Below, one piece after another: positions 1 through 8,165 of a stretch of DNA of 64,000 bases. Origin of the DNA: Streptomyces fuscichromogenes. GTDB lineage: Bacteria; Actinomycetota; Actinomycetes; Streptomycetales; Streptomycetaceae. The notes beneath the pieces are model-generated. The model was not told the origin of the DNA. It did no database searches and saw only the letters and a program-made list of their open reading frames with translations. The position numbers were made by a program, and so were the translations under genes. The stretch spans positions 186,001 to 250,000 of the forward strand of contig NZ_BMML01000010.1 of the NCBI RefSeq assembly GCF_014645815.1, given 5' to 3'. Positions within the stretch are counted from its first letter, which is position 1, and every line of letters starts with the position of its first letter.

Positions 1-355
1 GCGCGGCGGCCCGCAGCGCCTGGTGCAGGGGTACGGCGACGGGCCGGGCCGCCGGGTCCCAGCGGGCCAGCGAGGCGGTGGAGGTGAAGGCCGGCAGCGC
101 GGTGCGGTGGCCCGCCTTCAGGGTGGGGACGGCCATGTCGCTGGTCTTCTCGCGGCGCAGCCCGTTCTCGTCCTCCTCCACCTCGCCGAGCACGGCGACC
201 ACCGGGACCAGCAGCCGGGCGCCCTTCAGCGCCTCCAGGACCGGTCCGACGGCACCGCGGTCCGCGGCCCAGGCGGCCAGCGCGGCGGTCAGCCGGGGGT
301 CGGCGGAGCCGTCGTCGTCGGAGTAGCCGGAGTCGGGAATGTTCTTGTTCGCCAC
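1..355 (-). CDS. SseB-family protein, N-terminal part (cut by window edge)
   Basis: The reading frame starts at a GTG (353-355) and runs leftward out of the window, so only about 118 residues are visible. It opens MANKNIPDSGYSDDDG and continues with a hydrophobic stretch (KGARLLVPVVAVLGEVEED) followed by KTSDMAVPTLKAG and ALPAFTSTASLARWD. This pattern (a short helix, a strand ending in VPV, then PAFTS) is that of SseB N-terminal domains, small cytosolic proteins of unclear function named after enhanced serine sensitivity. No signal peptide or membrane segment is seen. The codon bias is strongly GC3, as expected for a real gene. The family is confident; the cellular role is unknown. Confidence 0.7.
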   Translation of the reverse strand, partial: MANKNIPDSGYSDDDGSADPRLTAALAAWAADRGAVGPVLEALKGARLLVPVVAVLGEVEEDENGLRREKTSDMAVPTLKAGHRTALPAFTSTASLARWDPAARPVAVPLHQALRAAA

Positions 356-505
356 GGTCCCCGACCCTATCGGTGGGATGCTGCTGCGGTTGTGCGGCCC
401 CCGAAACCGCCTGGACACGGGTTTCACGGGAATCTCAGATTTCCCTGACCTGGTTCTAACGTCCAGCAAACGGCTCACACAGTCCGCGGCCCGAGCATCG
501 CGGGC

Positions 506-1498
506 ATGGAGTCCCCCAGAGCCACCTCAGGATCCCGCCGGGCCCGGCGCCGCGGTCGGCCCCGGCGCCGGGCCCTTCTCTACGTCTGCCTCGCCGCGGT
601 CGCCGTCGTCGGTGTCACGGCGGCGGGGACCGTGTACGTGAAGGCGCACGCGCGCGAGAACGCCGTATCCTCGGCGCCGTCGCCGTCGCCGTCCTCCTCG
701 GCCTCGGCCCATGAGGAGGCATCGGTGGAACCCGTGACGGAGCCGGCCGTGGACCGGGACGCGCTGCTGAGCTCGGCGATGGGGAAGGTGACCGTGCCGT
801 CCGGGGCGAAGGTCTCGGCGGCCGTCCTCGACCTGGACTCCGGCGACAGCGCGGCCTACGGCGACTCGGCCTTCGACACCGCGAGCATCGTCAAGGTCGA
901 CATCCTGGCGACGCTGCTGCTGCAGGCGCAAGACGCCGGCCGGCATCTGACGGCGACGGAGAAGGCGTACGCCACGAAGATGATCGAGAACAGCGACAAC
1001 ACGTCGGCGTCCGAGCTGTGGGACATCATCGGCAAGGCATCCGGGCTGGACGCGGCGAACAAGCGCTTCGGGCTGACCGGGACAGAGGGCGGCGACGGGG
1101 CGCTGTGGGGGCTCACACAGACCACCGCGGCCGATCAACTCACCCTGCTCCAGCAGGTGTTCGGGGACGATTCGAAGCTGAGCGAGGCCTCCCGGACGTA
1201 CCTCCAGGGGCTGATGAGGACGGTCGAGTCGGACCAGCGGTGGGGGGTCTCGGCGGCCGCCGACGGTTCGGCGTTCGCGCTGAAGAACGGGTGGCTGGCG
1301 CGGAGCACGACGGGGCTGTGGGACGTCAACAGCATCGGGCGGGTGACGGTGGCGGGGACGGACTACCTGGTCGCCGTGCTGTCGAAGGGGACCGTGAGCC
1401 AGGCGAGGGGGATCTCGCTGGTGGAGGCGGCCGCGAAGGCGGCGGTGAGTTCCTTCACCGGAGCTGATGCGTCCGCGTCTGCCTCGGCTTCGCAGTAG
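506..1498 (+). CDS. Membrane-anchored serine hydrolase of the class A beta-lactamase/PBP fold
   Basis: 330 residues. A basic N-terminus is followed by one membrane segment at about residues 22-42 and a Ser/Pro/Ala-rich linker, so the catalytic domain should lie outside the cell. The active-site signatures are SIVK (SxxK) near residue 130 and SDN in the context ENSDNTSA; the third box reads KNG (LKNGW) instead of the usual KTG. The omega-loop glutamate motif of true class A beta-lactamases is not evident, so penicillin hydrolysis is doubtful and a peptidoglycan-related or unknown hydrolase role is more likely. The ATG at 506 is used; it is a single gene, with an intergenic repeat just downstream. 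Confidence 0.8.
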   Translation: MESPRATSGSRRARRRGRPRRRALLYVCLAAVAVVGVTAAGTVYVKAHARENAVSSAPSPSPSSSASAHEEASVEPVTEPAVDRDALLSSAMGKVTVPSGAKVSAAVLDLDSGDSAAYGDSAFDTASIVKVDILATLLLQAQDAGRHLTATEKAYATKMIENSDNTSASELWDIIGKASGLDAANKRFGLTGTEGGDGALWGLTQTTAADQLTLLQQVFGDDSKLSEASRTYLQGLMRTVESDQRWGVSAAADGSAFALKNGWLARSTTGLWDVNSIGRVTVAGTDYLVAVLSKGTVSQARGISLVEAAAKAAVSSFTGADASASASASQ

Positions 1499-1529
1499 GG
1501 GGAGGGTTCGCCGGCGGGTGCGGGCCCGG

Positions 1530-1571
1530 TGGGGGCCGGTCGCGCAGTTCCCCGCGCCCCTTTCGGGGCGC
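1530..1571. repeat. Streptomyces intergenic repeat with terminator-like hairpin (copy 1)
   Basis: The sequence GGTCGCGCAGTTCCCCGCGC is followed by a hairpin with GCGCCCC at 1554-1560 and GGGGCGC at 1565-1571. Relatives occur at about 15545-15624, 23310-23350 and 24357-24405. This copy lies between a plus-strand gene ending at 1498 and a minus-strand gene ending at 1605, so it could act as a two-way terminator. Confidence 0.7.
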
Positions 1572-1604
1572 TGTATCCCGGGGCGCTGCAAGAGCCAGGG
1601 CTCT

Positions 1605-2768
1605 TCAGACGGATCTGCGGCGGCCTCGCCACAGCACCACCGCCGCCACCGCCAGCACCCCGCCCGTGCCGCCCGCCAGCGGGGCCGCCCAGTCCGTCGC
1701 ACCGGCCGGCTCCTCCTTCGGGTCCGGGCCGGAGCCGAAGTACTCCTTGCCGTAGGACGCCGACGCCAGGTTCTGCGTCCTCAGCTTGGCCGCGGCCTTG
1801 ATCGCCGCCGCCGGGTCGATCATGCCGAAGCCTCGGGAGTCGTCACGGCCGCCGGCCGGGGCGTCGCGGGCGGTGTCCTCCAGGAGCTTCTTGATCTGGG
1901 CCGGGTTGAGACCCGGGTGGGCGGCCTTGACCAGGGCCACGGCGCCGGAGACGAAGGCGGAGGCGGCGCTGGTGCCCCAGCCCTCGTAGTACTTGTGGTC
2001 CGGGTCGGCGATGACGATGTCGACGCCGGGCGCGCTGACCGTGGCGTACCAGCGGCGGGTGGAGAAGTCGGCACGGGTGCCGAACTTGTCGACCGCGGTG
2101 GCGGCGATGACGCCCGGGTAGGCCGCCGGGTAGGAGATGTGGTCGCCCTTGTCGCCGCCGTTGCCGGCCGAGGCGACGACCACGACGTCCTTCTGCAGGG
2201 CGTACTGGATGGCCTCGTCCTCGCTGGGCTCGGGGTGCGCGGAGGCGGAGTCGTCGCCGAGGGAGAGGTTGATGACGTCGGCGCCGTGGTCGGCGGCCCA
2301 GCGGATGCCCTCGGCGAGGGCGTTGCCCCGGGTGGAGCGGGCCTTGCTGCGGGCGCTGTCGCCGTCTTCGAGGATGACCCGGACGGGGAGGATCCTGGCC
2401 TCAGGGGCGACCCCCATCACACCGTCCTGGTTGCCCACCCCATGGCCGTGACCGGCGATGATGCCGGCCATGGCGGTGCCGTGCCGGGCCCAGGTGCGGT
2501 CGCCGGGACTGGCCCCGAAGCCGATCATGTCCTTGGCGGCCAGGACGTTGCCGACGAGGTCCGGGTGGTCGGCCTCGACGCCGGTGTCCAGGACGGCGAC
2601 GGTGATGCCCTTGCCCTTGGTGGTCCGCCAGGCCTCGTCGAGGTGCAGGGCGGACAGGCCCCACTGCTGGGCGCGGATGCTGTCCGCGTAGGCGGTGGTG
2701 GACGGCAGCAGGGCGAGCGAGCCGGCCAGCAGCAGGCTCACCGCGGCTCCGGTTGCGCGGCGCTTCAT
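1605..2768 (-). CDS. mycP: Mycosin-type subtilisin-like serine protease (S8 family, type VII secretion-associated)
   Basis: 387 residues. There is an N-terminal signal peptide (hydrophobic residues 8-27, cleavage likely after AYA), a subtilase domain and a C-terminal membrane helix of about 20 residues followed by RRRS. The catalytic triad is visible: Asp61 in AVLDTG, His96 in RHGTAM and Ser267 in GTSAAS, with the oxyanion Asn203 in SAGNGG. The layout (signal, protease, C-terminal anchor) matches mycosins, which sit on the outer face of the membrane and process type VII secretion substrates. The ATG at 2768 overlaps the TGA of the upstream gene (ATGA), so the two are translationally coupled. 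No ESX core gene is visible in this window; an orphan subtilase is the alternative reading. Confidence 0.85.
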   Translation of the reverse strand: MKRRATGAAVSLLLAGSLALLPSTTAYADSIRAQQWGLSALHLDEAWRTTKGKGITVAVLDTGVEADHPDLVGNVLAAKDMIGFGASPGDRTWARHGTAMAGIIAGHGHGVGNQDGVMGVAPEARILPVRVILEDGDSARSKARSTRGNALAEGIRWAADHGADVINLSLGDDSASAHPEPSEDEAIQYALQKDVVVVASAGNGGDKGDHISYPAAYPGVIAATAVDKFGTRADFSTRRWYATVSAPGVDIVIADPDHKYYEGWGTSAASAFVSGAVALVKAAHPGLNPAQIKKLLEDTARDAPAGGRDDSRGFGMIDPAAAIKAAAKLRTQNLASASYGKEYFGSGPDPKEEPAGATDWAAPLAGGTGGVLAVAAVVLWRGRRRSV

Positions 2769-5032
2769 GAGGGCTTCTCCGTTGCCGGGCCGGTGATGTT
2801 CTGGCGCAGTCGCCGTTCGATGCGGTCGGCCAGGCCCTGTGCCTCGTTGCCGAGACCGGCCTGGGCCGCGGCCGTGGTGGCGCCCGACACCTCGGCGTCG
2901 GCGGCGGGCTGCGGGGTGTCGACGGTACGGCCGTCGGCCCAGCCGGAGACGGCGTAGGCGACGACCGGGGCGTCGGTGAGCACGGAGATCGTCCAGGAGG
3001 CGCGCTGGTGCGGGCCGAACCGCTCGGCGGCGGTGTCCTTCGCGGCGTACGGGAGGGGCAGCAGGTCGGTACGGCGGTCCAGGCGCTCGGCCGTGAACCG
3101 CTTGGCGAGGGCGGTCATCCCGGCCGGGTCGGCCTTCGTGAACAGCAGGCCGACGGTGGTCACGTAGCTCTGGGTGGCGTCGGTGTAGGTGGCGCGGATC
3201 AGGCGCTGGCAGCCGACGGGGGCGAGTGCCTTGCGCAGCAGCGGGTCGAAGGCGCCGGTGCAGCCGGTGGCCGGGGCGACGGCGATCCTGGTCCAGGAGC
3301 GGTCGGCTCCGCCGGGGCCGGCACCGGTGCCCTGCACGGTGCGCGGGAACAGTTCGTCGACGGGCACGTCGTGCCACAGGCCGGCGGCGGAGCTGAAGCT
3401 GGTCGCCGTGCCCGTGTCGTCGCCGTCGTCGACGAGCCAGCCCCCGGTCACCGCGCCGCCGATGAGGCCGAGGCCCAGCACCATGCAGGCGGCGGCGACG
3501 ACGGTACGAGGCGCCACGCGACCGACCAACGACAGCCCCCGCCCACGCTCGTCGTACCCCTCCGGCTCACCGAAGGTCACAACGGGCCGGTCCCGGCCGG
3601 GAGTTCCCAGGGAACTCCAGGACATCGCGGGGTCGGGGCCGGGCCCGGGGCCCTGTGCGGTGTCGTGACGGGAATCGGACGCGGCGGCGGGATACGGCAC
3701 GGCACCGGAGTCCGCACGCTCCGGCGCGACCGAGGGCCGCGGCGGCGCCCCCGCCACCCCGTCCACGACCGGAAACACCGCACCGGCCGCCGCCGAAGCC
3801 ACGGAACGCACCGGGTCGGCCGACCAGTCCTCCGACTCGGCCCCCGGCACCCCACCGAAACGAGCCACCGACTCCGCCGGACGCGACGGACCACCGGCCG
3901 CCGGGCCACCGGCCACCGAGGGCTCGGCCGGCCGCGGCGAAGCACCGGGCCCCGAAGGACGGACCGGCCGCGGCGGCATACCGGCCGCCGGAACGCCCCT
4001 CGGTCGTGAGGGAGTACGGGGCGTCGTGGCCTCCGCCGGGCGCGGTGGGGTGTCCGAGGGCGGAGGGGTCGAGGGGCGCGGTGGTGTGGTGGGCTCCGGC
4101 GGACGCGGTGCCGTGCCGGGCTTCGGGGGGTGGGGCGGGCGTGGCGGAGTGGCGTCGGCCGGGGGCCTGGGGGGTGTCGTGGGGCGGGGTGGGGCCGTCG
4201 GGACCGGGAACGTCCGCATGTGGGGGCTCCACGCGCTGCCCGAGTCGGGCATGCCGATGCCGGTGGCCGGGAAGTCGCCGCGGGGTCGTTCGAGCCGTCT
4301 GGGTCTGGTGGTGCCAGACGTGTCGCTCGACGGCGTGGCCGACGGTCCCGCGGGTCCCCGTCGCTCGTCCGGCGTCGGCTCCGCGTCCTCCGCCGCGCGG
4401 ACGGGGCGCGGCGGAGCGGTCGGTTCCGCCCCGGTCCGCACCCGCCGTGCCGAGGGCCCCGGACCGTACGACAGCCGGAACGGCGCGGTGCGCCCGGAGG
4501 CCCCGGGCGGCACCGGTCGGCCGGGCTCCCGGCCCGAGGGCGCCTGCGGCACACCCCGGCCGGTCTCCCGGTCGGAAGGCGGCGGGCCCTGCGGCGGCCG
4601 GAAGTTGGGATAGCGGGGCCTGACGACGCGTTCGGCGGACGCCGGGCGGCCTGTGGTCCGGTCCCCCGTGCTCTGTTCGCCCTGCGCCACCGCACCGCCC
4701 CGACTCGTCCGGTCATCACGACTCTGCTGCCCGTCGGGCCGTCCCGGCAGCTGGTCCTGCCCGGTGGTGTCGGCCCCGCCAGTGGATACGTGCGGCCGCT
4801 GCGTGCGGTTCACCCGGTTCGGCCGGTCGAAGAACCCCGGCCGGTCCGCCCGGCGGGACGCGTCGGCCGCCTGCGGGACATCGCCTCGGGTGTTCGCGCC
4901 GTTGCCGCCGGTCCCGGCGTTCCCCGGCAGGGCCCCGTCGGCCGCCTGCGCGGGCTCCCCCATGGGGTCCGCCGGGATGGGGCCGGGTGAGGGGCGCCGT
5001 GGGATCGGGGCGTGCTGCGCTTCACTGCTCAT
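2765..5032 (-). CDS. Large proline-rich single-pass membrane protein coupled to the mycosin
   Basis: 755 residues from the ATG at 5032, which has a G-rich ribosome-binding site (GGGGGGCGC before the start). The N-terminal roughly 500 residues are low-complexity and dominated by Pro, Arg, Gly, Ala and Ser (runs of PPRP), hence probably disordered and cytoplasmic. One membrane segment follows near residues 510-540 (MVLGLGLIGGAVTGG), then about 210 folded residues predicted outside, with two cysteines (TGCTG and VGCQR) that could form a disulfide. The stop overlaps the protease start, indicating one operon. I do not recognise the extracellular domain; the pairing suggests a partner or regulator of the protease, which is inference only. 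Confidence 0.75.
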   Translation of the reverse strand: MSSEAQHAPIPRRPSPGPIPADPMGEPAQAADGALPGNAGTGGNGANTRGDVPQAADASRRADRPGFFDRPNRVNRTQRPHVSTGGADTTGQDQLPGRPDGQQSRDDRTSRGGAVAQGEQSTGDRTTGRPASAERVVRPRYPNFRPPQGPPPSDRETGRGVPQAPSGREPGRPVPPGASGRTAPFRLSYGPGPSARRVRTGAEPTAPPRPVRAAEDAEPTPDERRGPAGPSATPSSDTSGTTRPRRLERPRGDFPATGIGMPDSGSAWSPHMRTFPVPTAPPRPTTPPRPPADATPPRPPHPPKPGTAPRPPEPTTPPRPSTPPPSDTPPRPAEATTPRTPSRPRGVPAAGMPPRPVRPSGPGASPRPAEPSVAGGPAAGGPSRPAESVARFGGVPGAESEDWSADPVRSVASAAAGAVFPVVDGVAGAPPRPSVAPERADSGAVPYPAAASDSRHDTAQGPGPGPDPAMSWSSLGTPGRDRPVVTFGEPEGYDERGRGLSLVGRVAPRTVVAAACMVLGLGLIGGAVTGGWLVDDGDDTGTATSFSSAAGLWHDVPVDELFPRTVQGTGAGPGGADRSWTRIAVAPATGCTGAFDPLLRKALAPVGCQRLIRATYTDATQSYVTTVGLLFTKADPAGMTALAKRFTAERLDRRTDLLPLPYAAKDTAAERFGPHQRASWTISVLTDAPVVAYAVSGWADGRTVDTPQPAADAEVSGATTAAAQAGLGNEAQGLADRIERRLRQNITGPATEKPS

Positions 5033-5296
5033 GCGCCCCCCGTTTCCTCGTACCCGGGCCAACTTCTCGTACGGGCCGTCGTGCTCCGCCGCGCGGGGTC
5101 GTCCACCCCCGGGCACGCATACCCGCACGCGCGGACCCGCATCCCGGCGCGGGTCAGGCGGCCGGGTTCGTTCCGCCGTACGTGCGCGTCACTCTACGGG
5201 TTGTCGGAGGCCGAACGGGAACCAGTCCGCGCCCCCGCGGCATCTGCCCGGATCGTCCCCCTACCCTGCGGTAATCCTGTCTGGCAGGCTTCCTTC

Positions 5297-6499
5297 ATGA
5301 CTGCGCGCGCCGCCGACCGGGCCCGTTACGACCGGGCCACAGCCCACCTGGACGCACCTCTCGCGATCGTGGATCTGGAGGCCTTCGACGCCAACGCGGA
5401 CGATCTCGTGCGCCGGGCCGGCGGCAAGCCGGTCCGGGTCGCCAGCAAGTCGGTGCGCTGTCGCCACCTGCTGGAGCGGGTCCTCGCGAAGGAGGGCTTC
5501 GCGGGGATCATGTCGTTCACGCTCGCGGAGTCGCTGTGGCTCGCGAGGTCGGGGTTCGACGACATCCTGCTGGCGTACCCGTCCGCCGACCGGAGCGCGT
5601 TCGCCGAACTGGCGGCCGATCCGAAGCTGGCCGCCGCCGTGACCGTGATGATCGACGACCCGGCACACCTCGACCTGATCGACGCCGCCCGCGACGGCGG
5701 GAGCGAGGTGGTCCGGGTCTGTCTGGAGCTGGACACCTCGCTGAAGCTGTTCGGGGGGCGGGTGCGGGTCGGGGCCCGGCGCTCGCCGCTGTACTCCCCC
5801 GCCCAGCTCGCCGAGCTCGCCCGGACCGTGGCCCGGCGGCCGGGCTTCGAGCTGGTCGGCATCATGGGGTACGAGGGGCACATCGCCGGGGTCGGGGACG
5901 ATGTCGCCGGCCGGCCGCTGCGCTCGCGCGCGGTGCGTCTGATGCAGGCCACCGCCCGCCGTGAGCTGGCCGAGCGGCGCGCCGCGGTGGTGCGGGCGGT
6001 CCGGGCGGTGGTGCCGGGCCTGGAGTTCGTCAACGGCGGCGGCACGGGCAGTGTGCAGACCACGGCGGCGGAGGACGCGGTCACCGAGATAGCGGCGGGC
6101 TCGGGTCTGTACGTGCCGCGCCTCTTCGACAACTACACGTCGTTCACCGGCCGCCCGGCCGCCCTCTTCGCCATGCCGGTGGTGCGGCGGCCCGGTGTCG
6201 GGGTCGTCACGGTCCTCGGCGGCGGCTACCCGGCCTCGGGCGTCGCGGGCCCGGACCGGCTTCCGGTGCCGTACCTGCCGGAGGGGCTGTCGTACGACGC
6301 CCAGGAGGGGCCCGGCGAGGTGCAGACCCCGCTGCTCGGGGCCGCCGCGGACGACCTGCTGATCGGCGACAAGGTGTGGTTCCGGCACGCCAAGGCGGGC
6401 GAGCTGTGCGAGCGGTTCGCCGAGCTCCAGCTGGTCGAGGGCGACCGGGTGACGGCGACCGTACCGACGTACCGCGGCGAGGGCCACACCTTCCTCTGA
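5297..6499 (+). CDS. PLP-dependent amino acid deaminase/aldolase (D-threonine aldolase/alanine racemase N-terminal fold)
   Basis: 400 residues from the ATG at 5297. The N-terminal alanine racemase-like barrel carries the probable pyridoxal phosphate lysine at Lys51 in RVASKSVR, followed by MSFTLAESLW. The C-terminal beta domain ends with GDKVWFRHAKAGEL and PTYRGEGHTF, typical of the D-serine dehydratase/D-threonine aldolase branch, where His and Cys/Asp residues bind a metal. Predicted activity is elimination or retro-aldol cleavage of a beta-hydroxy D-amino acid in the cytosol; the true substrate cannot be read from sequence. An upstream in-frame extension exists but overlaps the divergent gene, so the later ATG is preferred. 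It appears to be a single gene. Confidence 0.8.
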   Translation: MTARAADRARYDRATAHLDAPLAIVDLEAFDANADDLVRRAGGKPVRVASKSVRCRHLLERVLAKEGFAGIMSFTLAESLWLARSGFDDILLAYPSADRSAFAELAADPKLAAAVTVMIDDPAHLDLIDAARDGGSEVVRVCLELDTSLKLFGGRVRVGARRSPLYSPAQLAELARTVARRPGFELVGIMGYEGHIAGVGDDVAGRPLRSRAVRLMQATARRELAERRAAVVRAVRAVVPGLEFVNGGGTGSVQTTAAEDAVTEIAAGSGLYVPRLFDNYTSFTGRPAALFAMPVVRRPGVGVVTVLGGGYPASGVAGPDRLPVPYLPEGLSYDAQEGPGEVQTPLLGAAADDLLIGDKVWFRHAKAGELCERFAELQLVEGDRVTATVPTYRGEGHTFL

Positions 6500-6531
6500 C
6501 CGTCGGCCTGCGGGCTCCGGCCCCCGAGCGG

Positions 6532-7335
6532 CTAGCGCGCGGGGCGGATGCCCCGCGTGATCTCGTCCATGTCGGACAGCGGCGGTCCGTCCGGGCCCGC
6601 GTCGAAGACGAACCGGACGACGGCCGGGGCCGGGACGCCGCCGGCGGACGGGAAGGCCAGGGACTGGACGTAGCCGCCCGGTCCGTCGGCCGTCCGTACC
6701 CGCCAGCGCACCAGATAGCCGTCGCGGCCCGCCACCGCGACCCGCCCGGCCTTGACGACCTGGTGGGAGCGGATGCCCCCGAAGGGCCGCCGTCCGCCGG
6801 GATCGTGGCCGTACGCAGCCTCGGCCGCGTCGGGTACGTCCCGTTCGGCGACGGTGCGCGGGGAGGCGCCGTCCGCGCGGCCGGCCGTACCGCTGCTGAC
6901 CTGGCCGTGGCGGCACCGGCCGGTGTCGGCGGGGCAGGCGTAGGTGCCGTCGGTCGTCATCACGACGTCGTCCTGGGCGACGGACGACGGGCTGGTCCAG
7001 CCGGCCGGGACCGGCAGGGCGATGCCGTTGAGCTGGTCGACGACCAGGGACGGGGCAGACGGGCCGCTGGGGGCGGTGTCGATCGTGGTGTCGCCCGTGC
7101 CGCGCACCCCGTCCGTGCGCAGCCCGGTCGCCCCGGTGACGATCGCCGCCGCGAGCACGGCCCCGGCGGACAGCAGCGCGACGGCCCTGGCCCGTCGGCC
7201 GGACGCCCCGGCCGCCGGGGGCGGCGGCGCGGGGTGGCCGGCCGGGGTGCGCCGGTGCTCGGTCCAGGCTCCGCCGTCCCACCAGCGCTCCAGGTGCGGA
7301 GCCTGCGGGTCGGAGTACCAGCCGGGCGGCGTCAT
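6532..7335 (-). CDS. DUF2510 membrane-anchored protein of unknown function
   Basis: 267 residues from the ATG at 7335, with GGGAG five bases upstream; a GTG two codons earlier is possible. The first 30 residues (TPPGWYSDPQAP...WWDGGAWTEH) are the DUF2510 motif, a short Trp/Gly/Asp-rich module often placed on the inner side of actinobacterial membrane proteins. A Pro-rich linker, one membrane segment (about residues 55-75, VALLSAGAVLAAAIV) and an outer domain of about 190 residues with two cysteines (CPADTGRC) follow. The outer domain is not recognised. It converges with the aldolase gene and is separated by 118 bp from the SDR operon on the same strand. Confidence 0.75.
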   Translation of the reverse strand: MTPPGWYSDPQAPHLERWWDGGAWTEHRRTPAGHPAPPPPAAGASGRRARAVALLSAGAVLAAAIVTGATGLRTDGVRGTGDTTIDTAPSGPSAPSLVVDQLNGIALPVPAGWTSPSSVAQDDVVMTTDGTYACPADTGRCRHGQVSSGTAGRADGASPRTVAERDVPDAAEAAYGHDPGGRRPFGGIRSHQVVKAGRVAVAGRDGYLVRWRVRTADGPGGYVQSLAFPSAGGVPAPAVVRFVFDAGPDGPPLSDMDEITRGIRPAR

Positions 7336-7373
7336 GCTCACTCCCGCACTGTAGGACGGGAGTTGACGGGCTC

Positions 7374-8165
7374 CTACAGGGGTGTGACGTACGCCCCAGA
7401 GATCCCGCCGTCCACCAGGAAGTCGCTGGCGTTGACGAACGAGGAGTCGTCGCTGGCCAGGAAGGCGACGGCGGCGGCGATCTCCTCGGCCTCGGCGAAC
7501 CGGCCGAGCGGGATGTGCACCAGGCGGCGGGCGGCCCGCTCCGGGTCCTTGGCGAACAGCTCCTGGAGCAGCGGGGTGTTGACCGGTCCGGGGCAGAGCG
7601 CGTTGACGCGGATGCCCTCCCGGGCGAACTGCACGCCCAGCTCGCGGGACATGGCCAGCACCCCGCCCTTGGAGGCGGTGTAGGAGATCTGCGAGGTGGC
7701 CGCGCCCATCCGGGCCACGAAGGACGCCGTGTTGATGATGGAGCCCTTGCCCTGCTGCCGCATGTAGGGGATGGCGGCCTTGCAGCACAGGTAGACGGAG
7801 GTGAGGTTGACCTCCTGGACGCGCTTCCAGGCCTCCAGGCCGGTCTCCAGGATGGAGTCGTCGTCGGGGGGCGAGATACCGGCGTTGTTGAAGGCGATGT
7901 CGACGCTGCCGTAGGTGTCGAAGGCGGTCTTGAACAGGGCCTCGACCTGGTCGGCGTCGGTGACGTCGACCTTCACGAAGATGCCGCCCACCTCCTCGGC
8001 GGCCGCCTTGCCGCGGGCCTCGTCGACGTCGCCGCAGACGACGTGGGCGCCCTCGGAGGCCAGCCGCCGGGCGGTGGCGAGGCCGATGCCGCTGCCGGCT
8101 CCGGTGATGACGGCGGTACGGCCGACGAGCCGGCGGCAGACGATGTCAGGGGTCTCAGCGGTCAC
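7374..8165 (-). CDS. SDR-family NAD(P)-dependent oxidoreductase
   Basis: 263 residues of a classical short-chain dehydrogenase: the Rossmann glycine motif TGAGSGIG at about residues 21-28, NNAG in the structural motif, and the catalytic YTASK with an upstream Ser. Family length fits. The GTG start at 8165 overlaps the TGA of the aldehyde dehydrogenase gene (GTGA), so it is the third cistron of the operon led by the glutamine synthetase-like gene. It probably oxidises a hydroxyl intermediate or an alcohol in the same amine-degradation route. The substrate is not identifiable; annotations of relatives as 3-oxoacyl-ACP reductase are generic. Confidence 0.85.
   Translation of the reverse strand: MTAETPDIVCRRLVGRTAVITGAGSGIGLATARRLASEGAHVVCGDVDEARGKAAAEEVGGIFVKVDVTDADQVEALFKTAFDTYGSVDIAFNNAGISPPDDDSILETGLEAWKRVQEVNLTSVYLCCKAAIPYMRQQGKGSIINTASFVARMGAATSQISYTASKGGVLAMSRELGVQFAREGIRVNALCPGPVNTPLLQELFAKDPERAARRLVHIPLGRFAEAEEIAAAVAFLASDDSSFVNASDFLVDGGISGAYVTPL

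Noticed and set aside
1605..5032. A complete type VII secretion locus
   Set aside because: No WXG100, EccB, EccC, EccD or EccE gene is visible in the window; only the mycosin-like protease is.
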